Below, piece by piece: positions 16,139 to 31,648 of a stretch of DNA of 64,000 bases. The stretch's first letter is position 1. The number at the start of each line of letters is the position of its first letter. Source of the stretch: Irpex lacteus (taxonomy: Eukaryota; Basidiomycota; Agaricomycetes; Polyporales; Irpicaceae); the NCBI GenBank assembly GCA_001986395.2, contig MQVO02000002.1, positions 2,914,001-2,978,000 of the forward strand. The letters run 5' to 3'. Under the pieces are notes generated by a model. That model saw nothing but the letters and a program-made list of their open reading frames with translations, had not been told where the DNA came from and did no database searches. Made by a program: the position numbers and the translations under genes.

Positions 16139-18580
16139 ATGGGTGCGCTGGCTTATGCGAGTGCGATCTTCTCTACTCTTTTTCGACTGCTTGCCTATGT
16201 CTTCTTGCGCGTGGTATGTCTACCCATGATATAGAATTGAACCTGTGCTTAAAGTATCCATAAGATTCCAGCGAGAATTGGGCCGAGAGCATTACCCACT
16301 CTGTATATTCTCCATCTTACATCTTTGGCTCTGCTCCCAAAAGACGAACTTGTTCCTTCGCAACCGACAGCGAGCCAGAATGGCAACGGGTCTATATCGA
16401 AAGACCAGACAGCTGAAGCGAAACCTTTACCGGCCATTCCACCTGAAGTAAGCGATATAATAGCTAACATGGAGACAAAATATTGAACTTCGTTAACAGC
16501 AATCGCACGTTGATACTGCCAAGGCATTGCTTCTCTCTATTCCGTCCCCGGTCAAAGCATTGACTGCCATCAACATACTCGTCAACACTGTTCTTCTCCT
16601 CCTTTCCGCAGACCTCGTATTGGAGCCATACTTAGATGATGCCAAAGATGTTGTCTTCACTCGTGTCGGGGCTGTCTACCCCGACTCAGCTCGCATTGTC
16701 GTGCGCTACCCTCAAGAGAACTCCACCAGCAATGTATTGGTCAATGTTCTGTGGCGTCAGGTCACAACATACGGGGAGTCCGCTTGGACTGCGGGTCCGA
16801 CACTCAATTTGACGGAAGAGAACGACTGGGTTGCCACCGCTTCCCTCGGAGGCCTGTGGCCCAGTACTGATTATGAATGTCCGCCCACCTTGTCATCTGA
16901 ATGTTTTATGAGACACTAACACTCAACATCTACAGACATTTTAGGAGACACCGAGAGTAACAAGCTCTCTTACCCCGAGAAGCCAATTCATTTCCATACA
17001 TTCCCGGACCCTCGACTGCCCACAGGCTCCCATTTCCGTTTCCTAGCTACTTCTTGCGTCACCACAAACTTCCCTTACAAGCCTCTCAGCGGACGCCGAA
17101 TCAAAGGATTCGATCTTCTTGCCGACTATCTATGGCCTACGCAGACCCTCGTTCAAGAGAGTCCGATCACCCAATCGGACACGCCAGTCGCAACAGACGG
17201 GCCAGAGGAATTGCACTCAGCTCCCCCGCAATCCTCCACGGATGGCCTTGCTCCTCCCGCAGAATTCTTGATGTTCCTAGGCGACTTCATCTATGCTGAT
17301 GTGCCGTTCTACTTTGGGGACAACGCGGAACATTACCGACGCCTCTATCGTCGTAATTATCAAAGCGAGAGTTTCCGCAAAGTATACGAACGCCTCCGTC
17401 AGTGCCTTATTTATTTTATTGCTGGATCTTTCCTCTAACTAGCATTATAGCTATATTCCACACCTATGATGACCATGAAGTTCGTCTTTTTCTGCTCGTC
17501 CCTCTCTAAAACCATCTAAATATCGTACCCAGATCATCAACAACTACATGGGAGCCGGTAATGATTCAAAACCGCCATTTGCTAGTGCAGATAACGCCTT
17601 CAAGCTCTACAATGCCGACGCCAACTATGATCCTGCTGAACCTGATCAGCACTACTACCACTTCCGTTATGCCGATACCGCATTCTTCGTGCTAGATACT
17701 CGTCGTTATCGCTCAGACGTAACAGAACACGATGATTCCACTCAGCCCACAATGCTAGGTGATAAGCAGCTCAGTGCTTTGTACAATTGGCTCGGCAAGG
17801 TTAGTTTGCGACTATCGTTTTGCAGTCGATACTGAGTAACTGACCGTCTCACAGGTCAACAATACCGCCACCTTCAAGTTCATTGTCTCTTCCGTCCCAT
17901 TCACCTCTCTCTGGCAGCATGATGCCCAGATTGATTCTTGGGCAGCGTACCCATCCGAGAAGCTCTCTCTACTCAACGCTCTACACTCGGTACCCAACGT
18001 CATCATTATATCTGGTGATCGTCATGAATTTGCCGCGATCAAGCTCAATAGTGAAGGTTCCGGGCATACCGTGCTGGAAGTATCAACTAGCCCATTGAGC
18101 ATGTTCTATATTCCTTTCGTCCGAACGTTGAAGTTGGCCAGCGACAACACGGTGAAGACAGTGAAAGAGGTAGCAAGTACTATCGACGGGCAGGAAGTTA
18201 AGCGTTTCGTGGAAGAAGAACTGCCGCAGGAAGAGGTGATCAAATACATCGCCGAAGGCAACTATAAATGGTTCGTGTTGGTAGTCTGTCAAAAACAGCG
18301 TTCATTGTCTGAAATATTCGCTAGGTCATCTTTCGAGGTTGACACACGAGATCTGGAACACCCAGTAGTAAGACTGGAGGTGATGATCGACGGCCTTCCT
18401 GCCTATCGGTATGCATTTACCTGTGCCTGTCAAGCCTCCATTGCTCATCAGCTATCTAGTTTGGAGATCTTGGGCAAGCCAGTCGAACTGAAAGCCTCAT
18501 CGGCGCTGGCTTCCGTCGTTCCGTCAGGGTTCCTCAACGTTCTAGACAAGATCGGCTTGAACCCTACCAGCTGGTTTTAG
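16139..18580 (+). CDS. Membrane-anchored PhoD-like phosphatase
   Basis: Metallophosphoesterase of the PhoD/alkaline phosphatase D fold. The N terminus MGALAYASAIFSTLFRLLAY is a hydrophobic segment. A second (LPTLYILHLTSLALL) and a third (TAINILVNTVLLLLSADLVL) follow, so the enzyme is anchored in a membrane. The catalytic domain shows FLATSCVTTNFPY, FLMFLGDFIYADVPF, TYDDHE, FVLDTRRYRSD, FIVSSVPFTSLW, and VIIISGDRHEFAAI, all metal-ligand or core motifs of the family. It ends LNPTSWF then TAG at 18578-18580. An intron near 16214-16265 must end at ccataag to keep frame. About 650 residues. The substrate is not evident; fungal relatives are mostly uncharacterised. It converges on PEX6, with 133 bases between stops. 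Confidence 0.82.
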
Positions 18581-18713
18581 ATTGTAGACCAGTTTGTTCC
18601 CCCGGATGCTCATCTGTTTTGTATTCCCGAATGTTTAACGATCTTGTATTAACGTCCTTGTAATGATCCACAAACGTGTCACGACTTCTTGCCTAGACTT
18701 ACATACATGTACT

Positions 18714-22586
<3,873 letters not shown>

Positions 22587-23146
22587 AGAGATGATGGTCA
22601 GAAGCAAGGAGGTTGAGGACGTCTACGACCCTGCCTTCGGCTACTAATTACTCTTTCACAAGCACAAGCCAAAACGCGTGACGCGGGGTTAATCATGTGC
22701 GTGACAATATTGGCTGTGACGATGAGCGTTTATTGGTTGATCGCCGGATTCTCCCACGCCACGAAGCTCACAAGGCACGGTACACCGCGCCGCGGTGCAG
22801 ACATGGTCCCAACGTGACCACCAAGTATGGGCCGTGTATTGATCTTATCTGGAGATCACCCGCGCCCTACGTGGATCCTATGTCTCGCAGACAATAGTAA
22901 CAGCATTTTTCTACTCGTATATAGATTCTATGTTTCATGCTAGCCTAGAATACATGTATTGTCGTACGTAGCTCATATGATAACCTCCTGATCTCAATAT
23001 TACTTGTAGAAGCGACACGATACGAGAAATTGGTTAAATTGGAATTTATTATTGGTGTCATCCGAGTCGTCGAGGCGAATGAAACACAGCAAACAATATA
23101 TACAGATTATTACTACAACATGCATCTGGGCGGCATACAAACGAAG

Positions 23147-23459
23147 TCAAGGCAAAGTCCGGATGCTTGCGACTAAGTTCACTGGAGCCTTCGCACGCAC
23201 CGTAACGTCGAGAGCTTTCACACAGCTTGCGGCTGGTGGGACTTGTAAACGACCTAAGGAATGTTTTGTCGGCGAGTCGACGGCAACCAAGTTATCTCGG
23301 GCAACAAAAGACTCACCTGTAAACACAGGAGCCCCGAGAGCCATAACACTATGTTTGAGAAATACATTGCGAGACGATGATAATGACCTGCTGCAATACA
23401 CTACACCCCACGTACCGTCTGATCGCGACTCACGAGCTTTTAATCACGGCATCGCGCAT
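23147..23459 (-). CDS. Possible small spliced gene, unrecognised
   Basis: The minus strand shows an ordered promoter-like layout. A TATATATATAT tract lies at about 23585-23596, then comes a C/T-rich stretch, then an ATG at 23459 (MRDAVIKS). That is followed at once by gtgagt. A possible second exon contains LSSSRNVFLKHSVMALGAPV and again ends in gtgagt. A third reads GRLQVPPAASCVKALDVT and ends in gtgcgt. The assembled protein would be about 50-70 residues and matches no family I know. An overlapping ATG at 23470 opens only a 9-codon frame. Exon limits and the stop are guesses. Confidence 0.3.
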
Positions 23460-24323
23460 ATTTGTGCATTTAAGTTGAAGCTGGCTCGAGATGAGATTGA
23501 TGAGAGCCCGCACGAACTTGAATGTTGGAGTCGGAGGAAGAGGGAGGAAGAAAGAGACTGGTGGCCGTGACGCACGCAAGCGGCCCATATATATATATTG
23601 CAACGCGCTCATGGCCGTAATCGGTGCCAAGTACTTATGGCAGGTCGACTCCACCTTACGCACACTTCAGTATGATGGAAGGCTCAACCGCATTGGAATA
23701 ATAGACATATCAATGCACCAGTACTTGTACAGAAATCCAAAGTCTCGAAGATAAAGAGTGGAGGATCACGCACAATGCACATTAATTATATCCGACGGAG
23801 GTAGCTCCCTGGGTATGTTATTGCTTATTATATGGTTGCGAGGTGACTTTGTACAATCCATCTAGCATCAACAGATATGGTCTACCAAAAAACCCACATA
23901 ATCCTGGCATGGTCCCAACCAAGATCCTATGTATAGCCCTCGACGTGTTTTCTATGTAGGACACTGAAAAATCCCAGGCTGTGGAATCTCGTGGAACCCA
24001 CGTCAGCGGCCTAACGTCAAACCCATATGCGCTTCGATTGGCGGTGTAGTGGGTGCCAGTGGCTACTCAGGCTGAATATTGAATGCGAAAGTCAACTCAC
24101 GCAGATCCCTCCTTACTCAGAGAGCTCACGATTATACACGGGTATCGAAAACAGAATATGCCGTCTATCACATGATACGCGCCAAGGAGCGTATTAGTGA
24201 AAACAAGACTTCTTGTCGGGCACGGTCGAGTCTGAGCACCCTTCCCCGAGTCGGGCAGTTCACCAATGTCGTAGGATGTCCGAGGTGAGTGAAGGAATAG
24301 GACGGTATCAAGACTATACAGAG

Positions 24324-24332
24324 TATATATAA
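24324..24332 (+). promoter_or_regulatory. TATA box of the DUF302 gene
   Basis: TATATATAA occurs about 90 bases before the ATG at 24421. A C-rich leader (cttccacaacattcactaga) leads up to the start codon. Confidence 0.45.
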
Positions 24333-24420
24333 GCACGTCTCACGACGCCCCTGCTCTCCAAATCCTCCTTAGGTCTTCAATAACGCCCAAGTACTTGCTA
24401 CTTCCACAACATTCACTAGA

Positions 24421-25005
24421 ATGTCAGTTGACATACAAGTCGTGCCGTACACAGCACAGCGTATCACCTTCAGTTCGTCGAAGCCATACGACACTGTCGT
24501 TGCTGACCTCCGCGAGCTGCTCAATGCAGCGAAAGGAGGCCCCGAGAAGTTCCACAAGATCGGATCCATAAAGTCCGCCCAGGAGTTGGACGATCTCCTG
24601 TACAGTATTACCGAGGGGAAACGCGACTTTTCGTACGTCAATGCGCATCACTGTGCACCACCATGACTGACCACAACGTCTTCGAATGCCAGTTTCTTTG
24701 GCGAGATGCCTCACTCGACCTGGATGGACTCCTACCTCGGCAAGACGCACAGGAGGACCATCATCTTCACCCTCGGCAATCCGCTCGCTGCCAAGGAGAT
24801 GATGAAGCACGATATGCGAGCCGGATTACACGCACCTGCTAGGTGGATGGTCCAAGAGAGCGACAACGGCGGGACAAGGATTGAATTTGACCTTCCGAGC
24901 TCGGTCGTACCTGGGGGCGTTGAGCCCTCTCCCGAGCTCAAGGCAGCTGCTGAGTTTATCGACGGCAAGTTCTATACGCTGGCCAAGAAGGTGCTTGGGG
25001 AGTGA
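24421..25005 (+). CDS. DUF302-domain protein
   Basis: Small two-exon gene of about 175 residues, with an intron near 24630-24688. The C-terminal half reads RRTIIFTLGNPLAAKEMMKH, then RAGLHAPARWMVQE and TRIEFDLPSSV, the typical DUF302 core: a nucleotide-like hydrophobic strand, an N-P-x-x-A-x-x-M turn, then a strand ending D-x-P-S-S. The N-terminal part (KPYDTVVADLRELL) also fits the family. There is no signal peptide or membrane segment, so it is probably cytosolic. Members are found in bacteria and fungi without a settled biochemical role. Start chosen at the first ATG after the TATA box. Stop TGA at 25003-25005. Confidence 0.75.
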
Positions 25006-25495
25006 ATGTAGGCTGGAGGTGAAAGTTCGGCCGGGGTGGGGAGGTTATCGGGAGGTCTGGACGAGATCGGAGGAGTATAAGCATGTGTCATTAGGAGGCC
25101 TTTGGGTTTTGGTGGAATATGACAAATCGTTGTAGATCTAGAATGCAGAGAAACTAATGCACAAGTGTTACGTACAGATTCCAAATTTCTCTGCGTTTTC
25201 ATGTGTTCAACACTCGAGACGCATACCTGCCTAGTTTCCACATCTCGAGCTTAATGGCACGTTTGACGGCTGAATATGAGTGGGTTCCTATAAGTATTAC
25301 ACTTCCTAATAACCGAGTCCAAGCATCGACAACAAGAATAGTACAAAAGCGACAGCGTTGCTGGAAAGCAAGGTTAGACCACGGACAGAATAAAGCAGTG
25401 AAGAGACGTGCCATGTAATACAGCAAGCAAATCTGAGAACTCAATCAGACTCCTGACAAACTACCGGCTGATCATGGTCCTATCACAATATTTCA
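25006..25495. other. Intergenic, nothing recognised
   Basis: About 490 bases between the converging DUF302 and RGG-protein genes. It is the 3' flank of both. No conserved coding or RNA feature seen. Confidence 0.5.
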
Positions 25496-26506
25496 CTAGG
25501 TAGACGCGGTATCGGCGGTCGGAACAGCAGCGGGGGCAGACGTAGAAGTAGGTGCCTCTGCTGGTTTCTCTTCAGTAGGAGACGTGACTGGAGACTGAGC
25601 AGACGCATTAGGAGCTGGGCCACCACCCCTACCACGTCCACGCCCACGTCCACGGCCTCCACCGCCGCCACGAACACCGCCCCGAATCCCAATACTGGCG
25701 GTTTGCAGCGGAGGCTGATTAGCGGGATTGGAAGGCGGCTCGGAAGGGGTGGCTTTCACGCCTGGTTTCCCTGAATCCCACTCGCGATTTTGAATCTGAG
25801 TGGGGATGTAAATAGGCGCATACGATCGTCAACCAGGAGAACGTACCTTCTCTAGCTTACGGCGTGCATTCTGCTCTCTGGCGTTATTTACACTTGCCTG
25901 CACTTTCTTATCGCGTGCCTGTTTCTGGCGGTCGGCTTCCTGGGTTTTCTTGAACTCTTGCTCGTCTGCCTCGACATCCTGACCGACCGTCATATGAGGT
26001 TAGTGTAGAGCTAAAGGGAATAGGGAGCGACATACCGCCCTGCGCAGCTTGATCTTTTCGTTCTGCTCCCTTATCCGCGCCATGCGCTGGGCAAGGTCAT
26101 CTTCGGAGAGTTTTGTCTAGAGAAAGAGTTTCAGGCGCGATTGCATGGACTGCGTTGGATGGTAACCGACCCGCTGAGCCCCTCCGGTCAAGACACGTTC
26201 TGGGTTCACATACGGCTTCTTCTTCTCTCGCGGCGGCGGCGGTGGTTGTTTCTTGTCCTCTGAGGCTGCTTCAACGCCAGGCTCTGCAGCTGCATCGGCT
26301 GTTTCAGAGGGCTCAGTTTTCTCTGGCTCGACTGGTACGTCCGACGCGGCCGTTGGCTGTGGCTGAGACTGCTCTGACTGTTCTGTGGGTTCGTGGTCGT
26401 CAGTCTTCTCGGCGGGTGTGGTCTTGGCCTGGTCGTCGCTGATCTTGAGGCTGTCGAGGTCGAGGCCGAGAGAGTCCTTGGATGGCTCTGCGCTGTTCTC
26501 CGCCAT
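25496..26506 (-). CDS. RGG-rich protein with CCDC9-like coiled region
   Basis: Acidic, disordered N terminus (MAENSAEPSKDSLGLDLDSL then many Glu, Thr and Pro). A proline run (QPPPPPREKKKPYVNPERVL) follows, then TGGAQR. After an intron comes KLSEDDLAQRMARIREQNEK and a long charged helix with QEADRQKQARDKKVQASVNN. The C terminus is a GRGRGRGRGRGG tract, a typical RNA-binding RGG/RG region. The block LSxxxLxxRMxRIRxQNEKIKxRR followed by an RG tract resembles animal CCDC9, an RNA-associated protein, so an RNA role is likely; this match is from memory and is tentative. ATG at 26506 sits 229 bases from the divergent PGK1 start. Confidence 0.7.
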
Positions 26507-26734
26507 CGTTGTTTGCGACGAGCGAGACCAGGGAGGGCGAGGTCGAGTTGTGGCGAGAGAAGGGCCTCGAGCGAGTCTGCCCCAGCAGACCAATCACTGC
26601 CTCATAAATATTGGCGCCCCCGCGGCATCTCCACCAGATATAAATTCGTCCTCCCTCGAATCGATTGCACTAACGTCCCCCTTTCCTCCTGACCACCACT
26701 ACCACCACACAGCAAGAAGCTACTTGCTCTCAAA

Positions 26735-28269
26735 ATGTCGCTGTCTAACAAGCTCTCCATCACCGATCTCGACCTCAAGGGCAAGCGTGTCCTCATCCGA
26801 GTCGATTTCAACGTCCCTCAGCAAGACGGAAAGATCACCAACCCCGCAGTGAGTACCAACCTTCGGAGTCGCTCAGAGTAGCCCCTGAAAGATTATCTGT
26901 AGCGTATCGTCGCAGCCCTCCCGACGATCAAGTACGCCCTTGAGAATGGTGAGCTTGATCTTGCAATCTCATCTCACTACCTGCGGGGTACTTACTCCGA
27001 ATCAATGTACAGGCGCAAAGACTGTTATCTTGATGTCCCATCTCGGACGTCCTGATGGCAAGGTCGTTGAGAAATACTCCCTTGCTCCTGTCGCCAAGGA
27101 AGTCGAGGCTCAGCTTGGCAAACCCGTCACTTTCCTCAAGGACTCTGTCGGTCCTGAAGTCGAGAAGGCCGTTAACGAGGCCGCCCCCGGCTCAGTCATT
27201 CTTCTCGAGAACCTCCGATTCCACATTGAAGAAGAGGGTTCCGTCAAGGACAAGCAGGGCAACAAGACCAAGGCTGACCCCGCCAAGGTCCAGGAGTTCA
27301 GACAAGGACTCACCAAACTTGGTGATGTCTACGTCAACGATGCTTTCGGAACTGCGCACCGTGCTCATTCGAGTATGGTCGGTGTGCAACTCCCCCAGCG
27401 TGCTGCTGGTTTCCTCATGAAGAAGGAGCTCGAATATTTCGCCAAGGCTCTCGAGCACCCCGAACGCCCCTTCCTTGCCATCCTCGGTGGTGCCAAGGTC
27501 TCCGACAAAATCCAGCTCATCGAAAACATGCTCGACAAGGTCAACTCCCTCATCATCTGCGGTGGTATGGCCTTCACCTTCAAGAAGGTTATCGAGGGCG
27601 TGAAGGTATGCACACTCTCGGCTGAACACTCCACCCAAATTAACTCCAGACCAATCGCAGATCGGCAACTCGCTCTTCGATGAGGCTGGCTCACAGAAAG
27701 TGCAGGCACTCGTAGAGAAGGCCAAGGCCAACAACATCAAGATCGTATTCCCCGTCGACTTCGTTACCGCTGACAAGTTCGACAAGGACGCTACGGTAAG
27801 TTGATCAGTTTACCTTTTGATTATCTGGACTAATGACGTATGTCTGATCAGACCGGCACTGCTACCGACGCCGAGGGTATCCCAGACGGCTGGATGGGTC
27901 TCGACGCTGGCCCGAAGAGTCGCGAGCTTTTCAAACAAACTGTCCTTGAGGCTAAGACTATCCTCTGGAACGGGTGAGTGCGAACCAGTTTGACCGTACG
28001 TTTACAGCTGCTGACTAGGAGCTAGTCCCCCTGGTGTCTTTGAGTTCCCCGCATTCGCTGAGGGCTCCACGGCTCTGCTCGATGCCACGATCGAGGCTGC
28101 TAAGAACGGTGCGACCGTGATCGTCGGTGGTGGTGATACCGCCACTGTCGTCGCTCAGCACAAGGCCGAAGACAAGCTCAGCCACGTCTCGACGGGTGGA
28201 GGAGCCAGTCTCGAGCTCCTCGAGGGCAAGACGCTCCCTGGTGTTGCTGAGCTCAGTGAGAAGCAATAG
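26735..28269 (+). CDS. PGK1: Phosphoglycerate kinase
   Basis: Glycolytic enzyme that transfers phosphate from 1,3-bisphosphoglycerate to ADP. Start [20 protein letters not shown] follows AAAATGTC, a strong fungal start context. Motifs: [11 protein letters not shown], the substrate-binding [71 protein letters not shown] (made by splicing), [11 protein letters not shown], and the final [19 protein letters not shown]. All substrate and nucleotide residues look intact. About 415 residues, the family length. Several introns of about 50-60 bases, two near the 5' end. The C-ending codon bias is strong, which fits high expression and leaves long open frames on the opposite strand. Confidence 0.97.
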
Positions 28270-28553
28270 ATGAAGAATACAAAACGTAATAATATGTAAC
28301 AGTAGAAACAAAGTAGAACTGTATAGAAAGCTGTTTCAATAGTGGAATACTCTTAGATGGGTTGTTATCCTCGATTCCTTATACTCACCCTCGGTATAAT
28401 CACATCAAATCACCAGTGTGACATCAGTACTTTGAGCGCTTGCCAATTCCACGAGACGGTGACTTTACAGACTTGCTCGTTACTCTCACCTTCCCGTTCC
28501 CGACCTTCGTATCTTGTCCCTCTACTCTGCGTTATAAATTGTTTAGGTGAAAT

Positions 28554-31084
28554 ATGGCACCGCGGACGAAACGGCGCTCAACACGAAATGCTGCGAAGAG
28601 CTCGCCCGAACCCGAGCCCACTCCTAATGGCGAAGAGCTTTCAGCCACCCCTCCGGGCTCACAGGCGAGTGCCGAGTTACAGCCTGCTGGGACCCAAGAT
28701 AGGGATAGATGTCCTGCATGCAAGGAAGGAGAGGAAACAGAGGGATGGAACGAAACGGACAAGGAGAGCTGGGTGAGGTGTGATGCGTGCAAGAAGTGGT
28801 TTCATTGGAGATGTGCGGGTGAAGGCGAGTTGGAGGTCATTGACAAATGGTATGCTTCTACCCTCCATGTGAAGGAAACCCGTGGATTTCAAAGTGAAGT
28901 CGACTATCTACAGGTTCTGTGCGCCTTGTAGAGAAGCTGACCCGAAGAGGGTCATCACCCAAAAGCCTCCGGCAAGGAAATCCTCCAGGAAACGTACGCA
29001 GCGTGACTACGTTGGTATGAATGGGGGGAACGAGCAGGATCCATCCAAGTAAGTCTATGTTCATGCTGCTATACAACCCCGGGGCAACTAACTTGATGCC
29101 AATCTACAGGTGGCTGCGCATGATGCAGGGAAAGCCCATTAAGCCCGACCCGTTCAAGCGGATGTCTGGGAGCGACGTGACCGTTGAATGGCTTGAAAGT
29201 GATCCCGAGGCGTTGACGGAACCAATAGTGATTGAGAATCCAGAAGGGCTAGGTATGAAGATGCCCGAAGGCTTTACCGTCGACGACGTTGCACAGAGCA
29301 TCGGAGAAGATACGCCTGTGGAAGTGATAGGTACGGGAGTATAGTAAAGCAACTACATGTTTTGCTGATTCTGTCATAGACGTTGCAACACAATCCAATG
29401 TTCCTGGGTGGACTCTCGGCAAGTGGGCAGAATACTACGACACAGAACCGGAGAAGCGGGACAAGATACGGAACGTAATCTCATTAGAGATATCTGGGAC
29501 AGAGCTGGCGGACAAGGTTCTACCTCCCCGGATAGTGAGGGACCTTGATTGGGTGGACAAGTTCTGGCCAAATACGAAGAAAGGGCGAGGGCACCTATAT
29601 CCGAAGGTTCAACTGTATTGTCTTATGGGGGTAGCCAATGCATGGACTGTACGTATACAAACATATTATGCTCAATCCAAGTGTTCAAACATCATATATC
29701 AGGATTGGCACGTTGATTTCGCTGGGTCCTCCGTATATTATCATATCCTACATGGATCCAAGGTGGGTTCACAGCACGTATCCTATTGCTAAATCGTATT
29801 CAGTCCAATTACAGGTCTTCTACTTCATTCGCCCTACTCCTGCAAACCTTGCCGCTTACGAACGATGGTCAGGCACAGAGATGCAAACTCACGCCTGGCT
29901 CGGAGACATGTGTGACGAAGTGTTCAAAGTTGAACTGCACACGGGAAATACGATGATCATATCTACGGGCTGGATCCACGCTGTGGTAGGTATTTTGCCG
30001 TCAATACCAGGCTCATCGTGCGATACTCATGTACCCTCTCAGTATACACCTATTGACACGCTTGTATTCGGTGGCAACTTCCTACATTCGTACAACGTAG
30101 CAACACGTAAGCGGTTTACTAGAGCTTTTACCGCGCTTTACATTCAGACGATTATTGTTTCCCACAGAGCTCCGGGTTCGAGAAATCGAAATCGCAACGC
30201 ACGTCCCCAAGAAGTTCCGCTTCCCCTACTTCATCAAGTGCGTTACCTGTATACATCGGAGCATTAGCTTGCTTACATATCTTCGTATCTCATATAGGCT
30301 ATGCTGGTATGCCGCTGAGAAATATACTCGCGACCTGAGGGCAAAGGAAGAGTTCCCTCCGCGTGTTCTAGAGTCTATAGAAGCTCTTGCTGAGTTCTTG
30401 GTCTCTGAAGTTCATACCATGGAACGCGGCACAGAGAGTGCCAAGAAGGAAGCGAAAGACCAAGTTCCAAGTGATCGTGTCAAGGATGCGCCTGCTCTTG
30501 CAAGAGAGCTGCGCTGGCGAGTGCGACTAACAAATGGGTACACCAGTGATGAAGACTCCAAGCACCGCCGAAAGAGTACAATAACTGCTTCGGCCAGTAC
30601 GACGCATAACTCGGTTTCAGCGAAGAAACGCAAACGAGCCGAAGATGGCGACCTGGATGCTGAGCGTGATAGTGCTCATAGTCCATTCCTGCATTTCAAA
30701 CCGAGGGCGTGGGACGCAATAGCGGCATATCCAACTGAGAAAGGTCATAGGGTTGTAAAGGCCCGACGACCTGTCTTCGAGGAGGCTGGATGGACGAAAG
30801 ACTTGTTGGACTGGAAAGATGATGGGGAGGCTGTCGAGGACTTGCCTGAGGTCACTGTTGAGCGGAGACGTGACGTGATTGTTAAGGTGCGCCGAACAGA
30901 GAAAGGCATCGAACGACAGCGAGTGGAGAGAATACTGGAGGAATGGGATTGGACTGGACATGCTACGCAACAGCCGGCACCGACAGATTCACCGCCAGAA
31001 CCCTCGGTGCCAGTGAAGCCTGAACCGAATGGTACGGCGGATGTGGTGATGGATAGTAATAATGACGGCGCACAGGCGCAATAG
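28554..31084 (+). CDS. JHD1: JHD1-type histone demethylase (PHD + JmjC, KDM2-like)
   Basis: Fe(II)/2-oxoglutarate oxygenase of the Jhd1/KDM2 family, expected to remove methyl groups from histone H3 Lys36 in the nucleus. An N-terminal PHD finger (CPACKEG...[15 protein letters not shown]...FCAPC, the second part made by splicing) has the C4-H-C3 ligand pattern. Then come [31 protein letters not shown], and the JmjC core: [20 protein letters not shown] has the HxD iron ligands. [12 protein letters not shown] follows the 2-oxoglutarate Lys. [10 protein letters not shown] gives the third iron ligand. A basic C-terminal region holds nuclear-signal-like KKRKRA. About eight introns. Stop TAG at 31082-31084. 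Confidence 0.9.
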
Positions 31085-31648
31085 GATTCGTGGTGTATCT
31101 TGCCTCTTATTATCGTGTATCCTTAGGGTTAATAAAATGCAGCCACATGGGTACGTGCCAAGTACTCTTTCTGCCCAGTTGAATGAGAACATTGGCGGTC
31201 AGAACCTGCTGCCGCCGTTATATCAAAGCTGTACACAATCTGGTCATTAGCGTGTCAGTGGACTGGCCGTAGTTTATGTAGGGTCGCTTACTACAAGAGT
31301 CTTGGACGGTGGGCCGACGAATAGTTACGCGATCAGGTTCTTGCTCACAAACGAGCTTCGTTGATTTGTCGCCGGTCTCAAACAGACAAGCCACTCACAC
31401 GTTCACCTACTTGGAAATGGTGGCGTTGAAGTTGAGTCACTGCGGTCCCGGCCTGCCAGCATGCCAGCGTCGGCATAGGCGTCGCGCCAGCGTATACAGT
31501 ATATAAAGTCCCAGGGGGTGGGCGTTGCTAACTTACTAACTGCCATCTACTAGCATTCTGCCACTCCCAAATTCGTAGCTTGTAAGTGCACTGAACACTC
31601 CGCTAAACTTGATACCGAGACCTCACACTGATGATCATGTATCTAGTC
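31085..31648. promoter_or_regulatory. Promoter region of the epoxide hydrolase gene
   Basis: About 560 bases without a gene. A TATA box GTATATAAAG lies at 31499-31508, about 140 bases before the start. A gtaagt at about 31581 and a tatctag at about 31640-31646 could bound a leader intron ending just before the ATG at 31649; that leader intron is inferred. Confidence 0.45.

Larger units (their letters stand above)
22587..24420. other. 1.8 kb mostly non-coding region
   Basis: It lies between PEX6 and the DUF302 gene. Open frames are short and without recognisable homology on either strand. One plausible small spliced gene on the minus strand is listed separately. The plus-strand end carries the TATA box of the DUF302 gene. 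Confidence 0.45.

Noticed and set aside
27192..27785. Long minus-strand open frame (197 codons) opposite PGK1
   Set aside because: It is a mirror of the strongly biased PGK1 codons; no motif, and it crosses PGK1 introns.
24421..31084. Secondary-metabolite gene cluster
   Set aside because: No polyketide synthase, NRPS, terpene synthase or P450 is present; neighbours are housekeeping genes.
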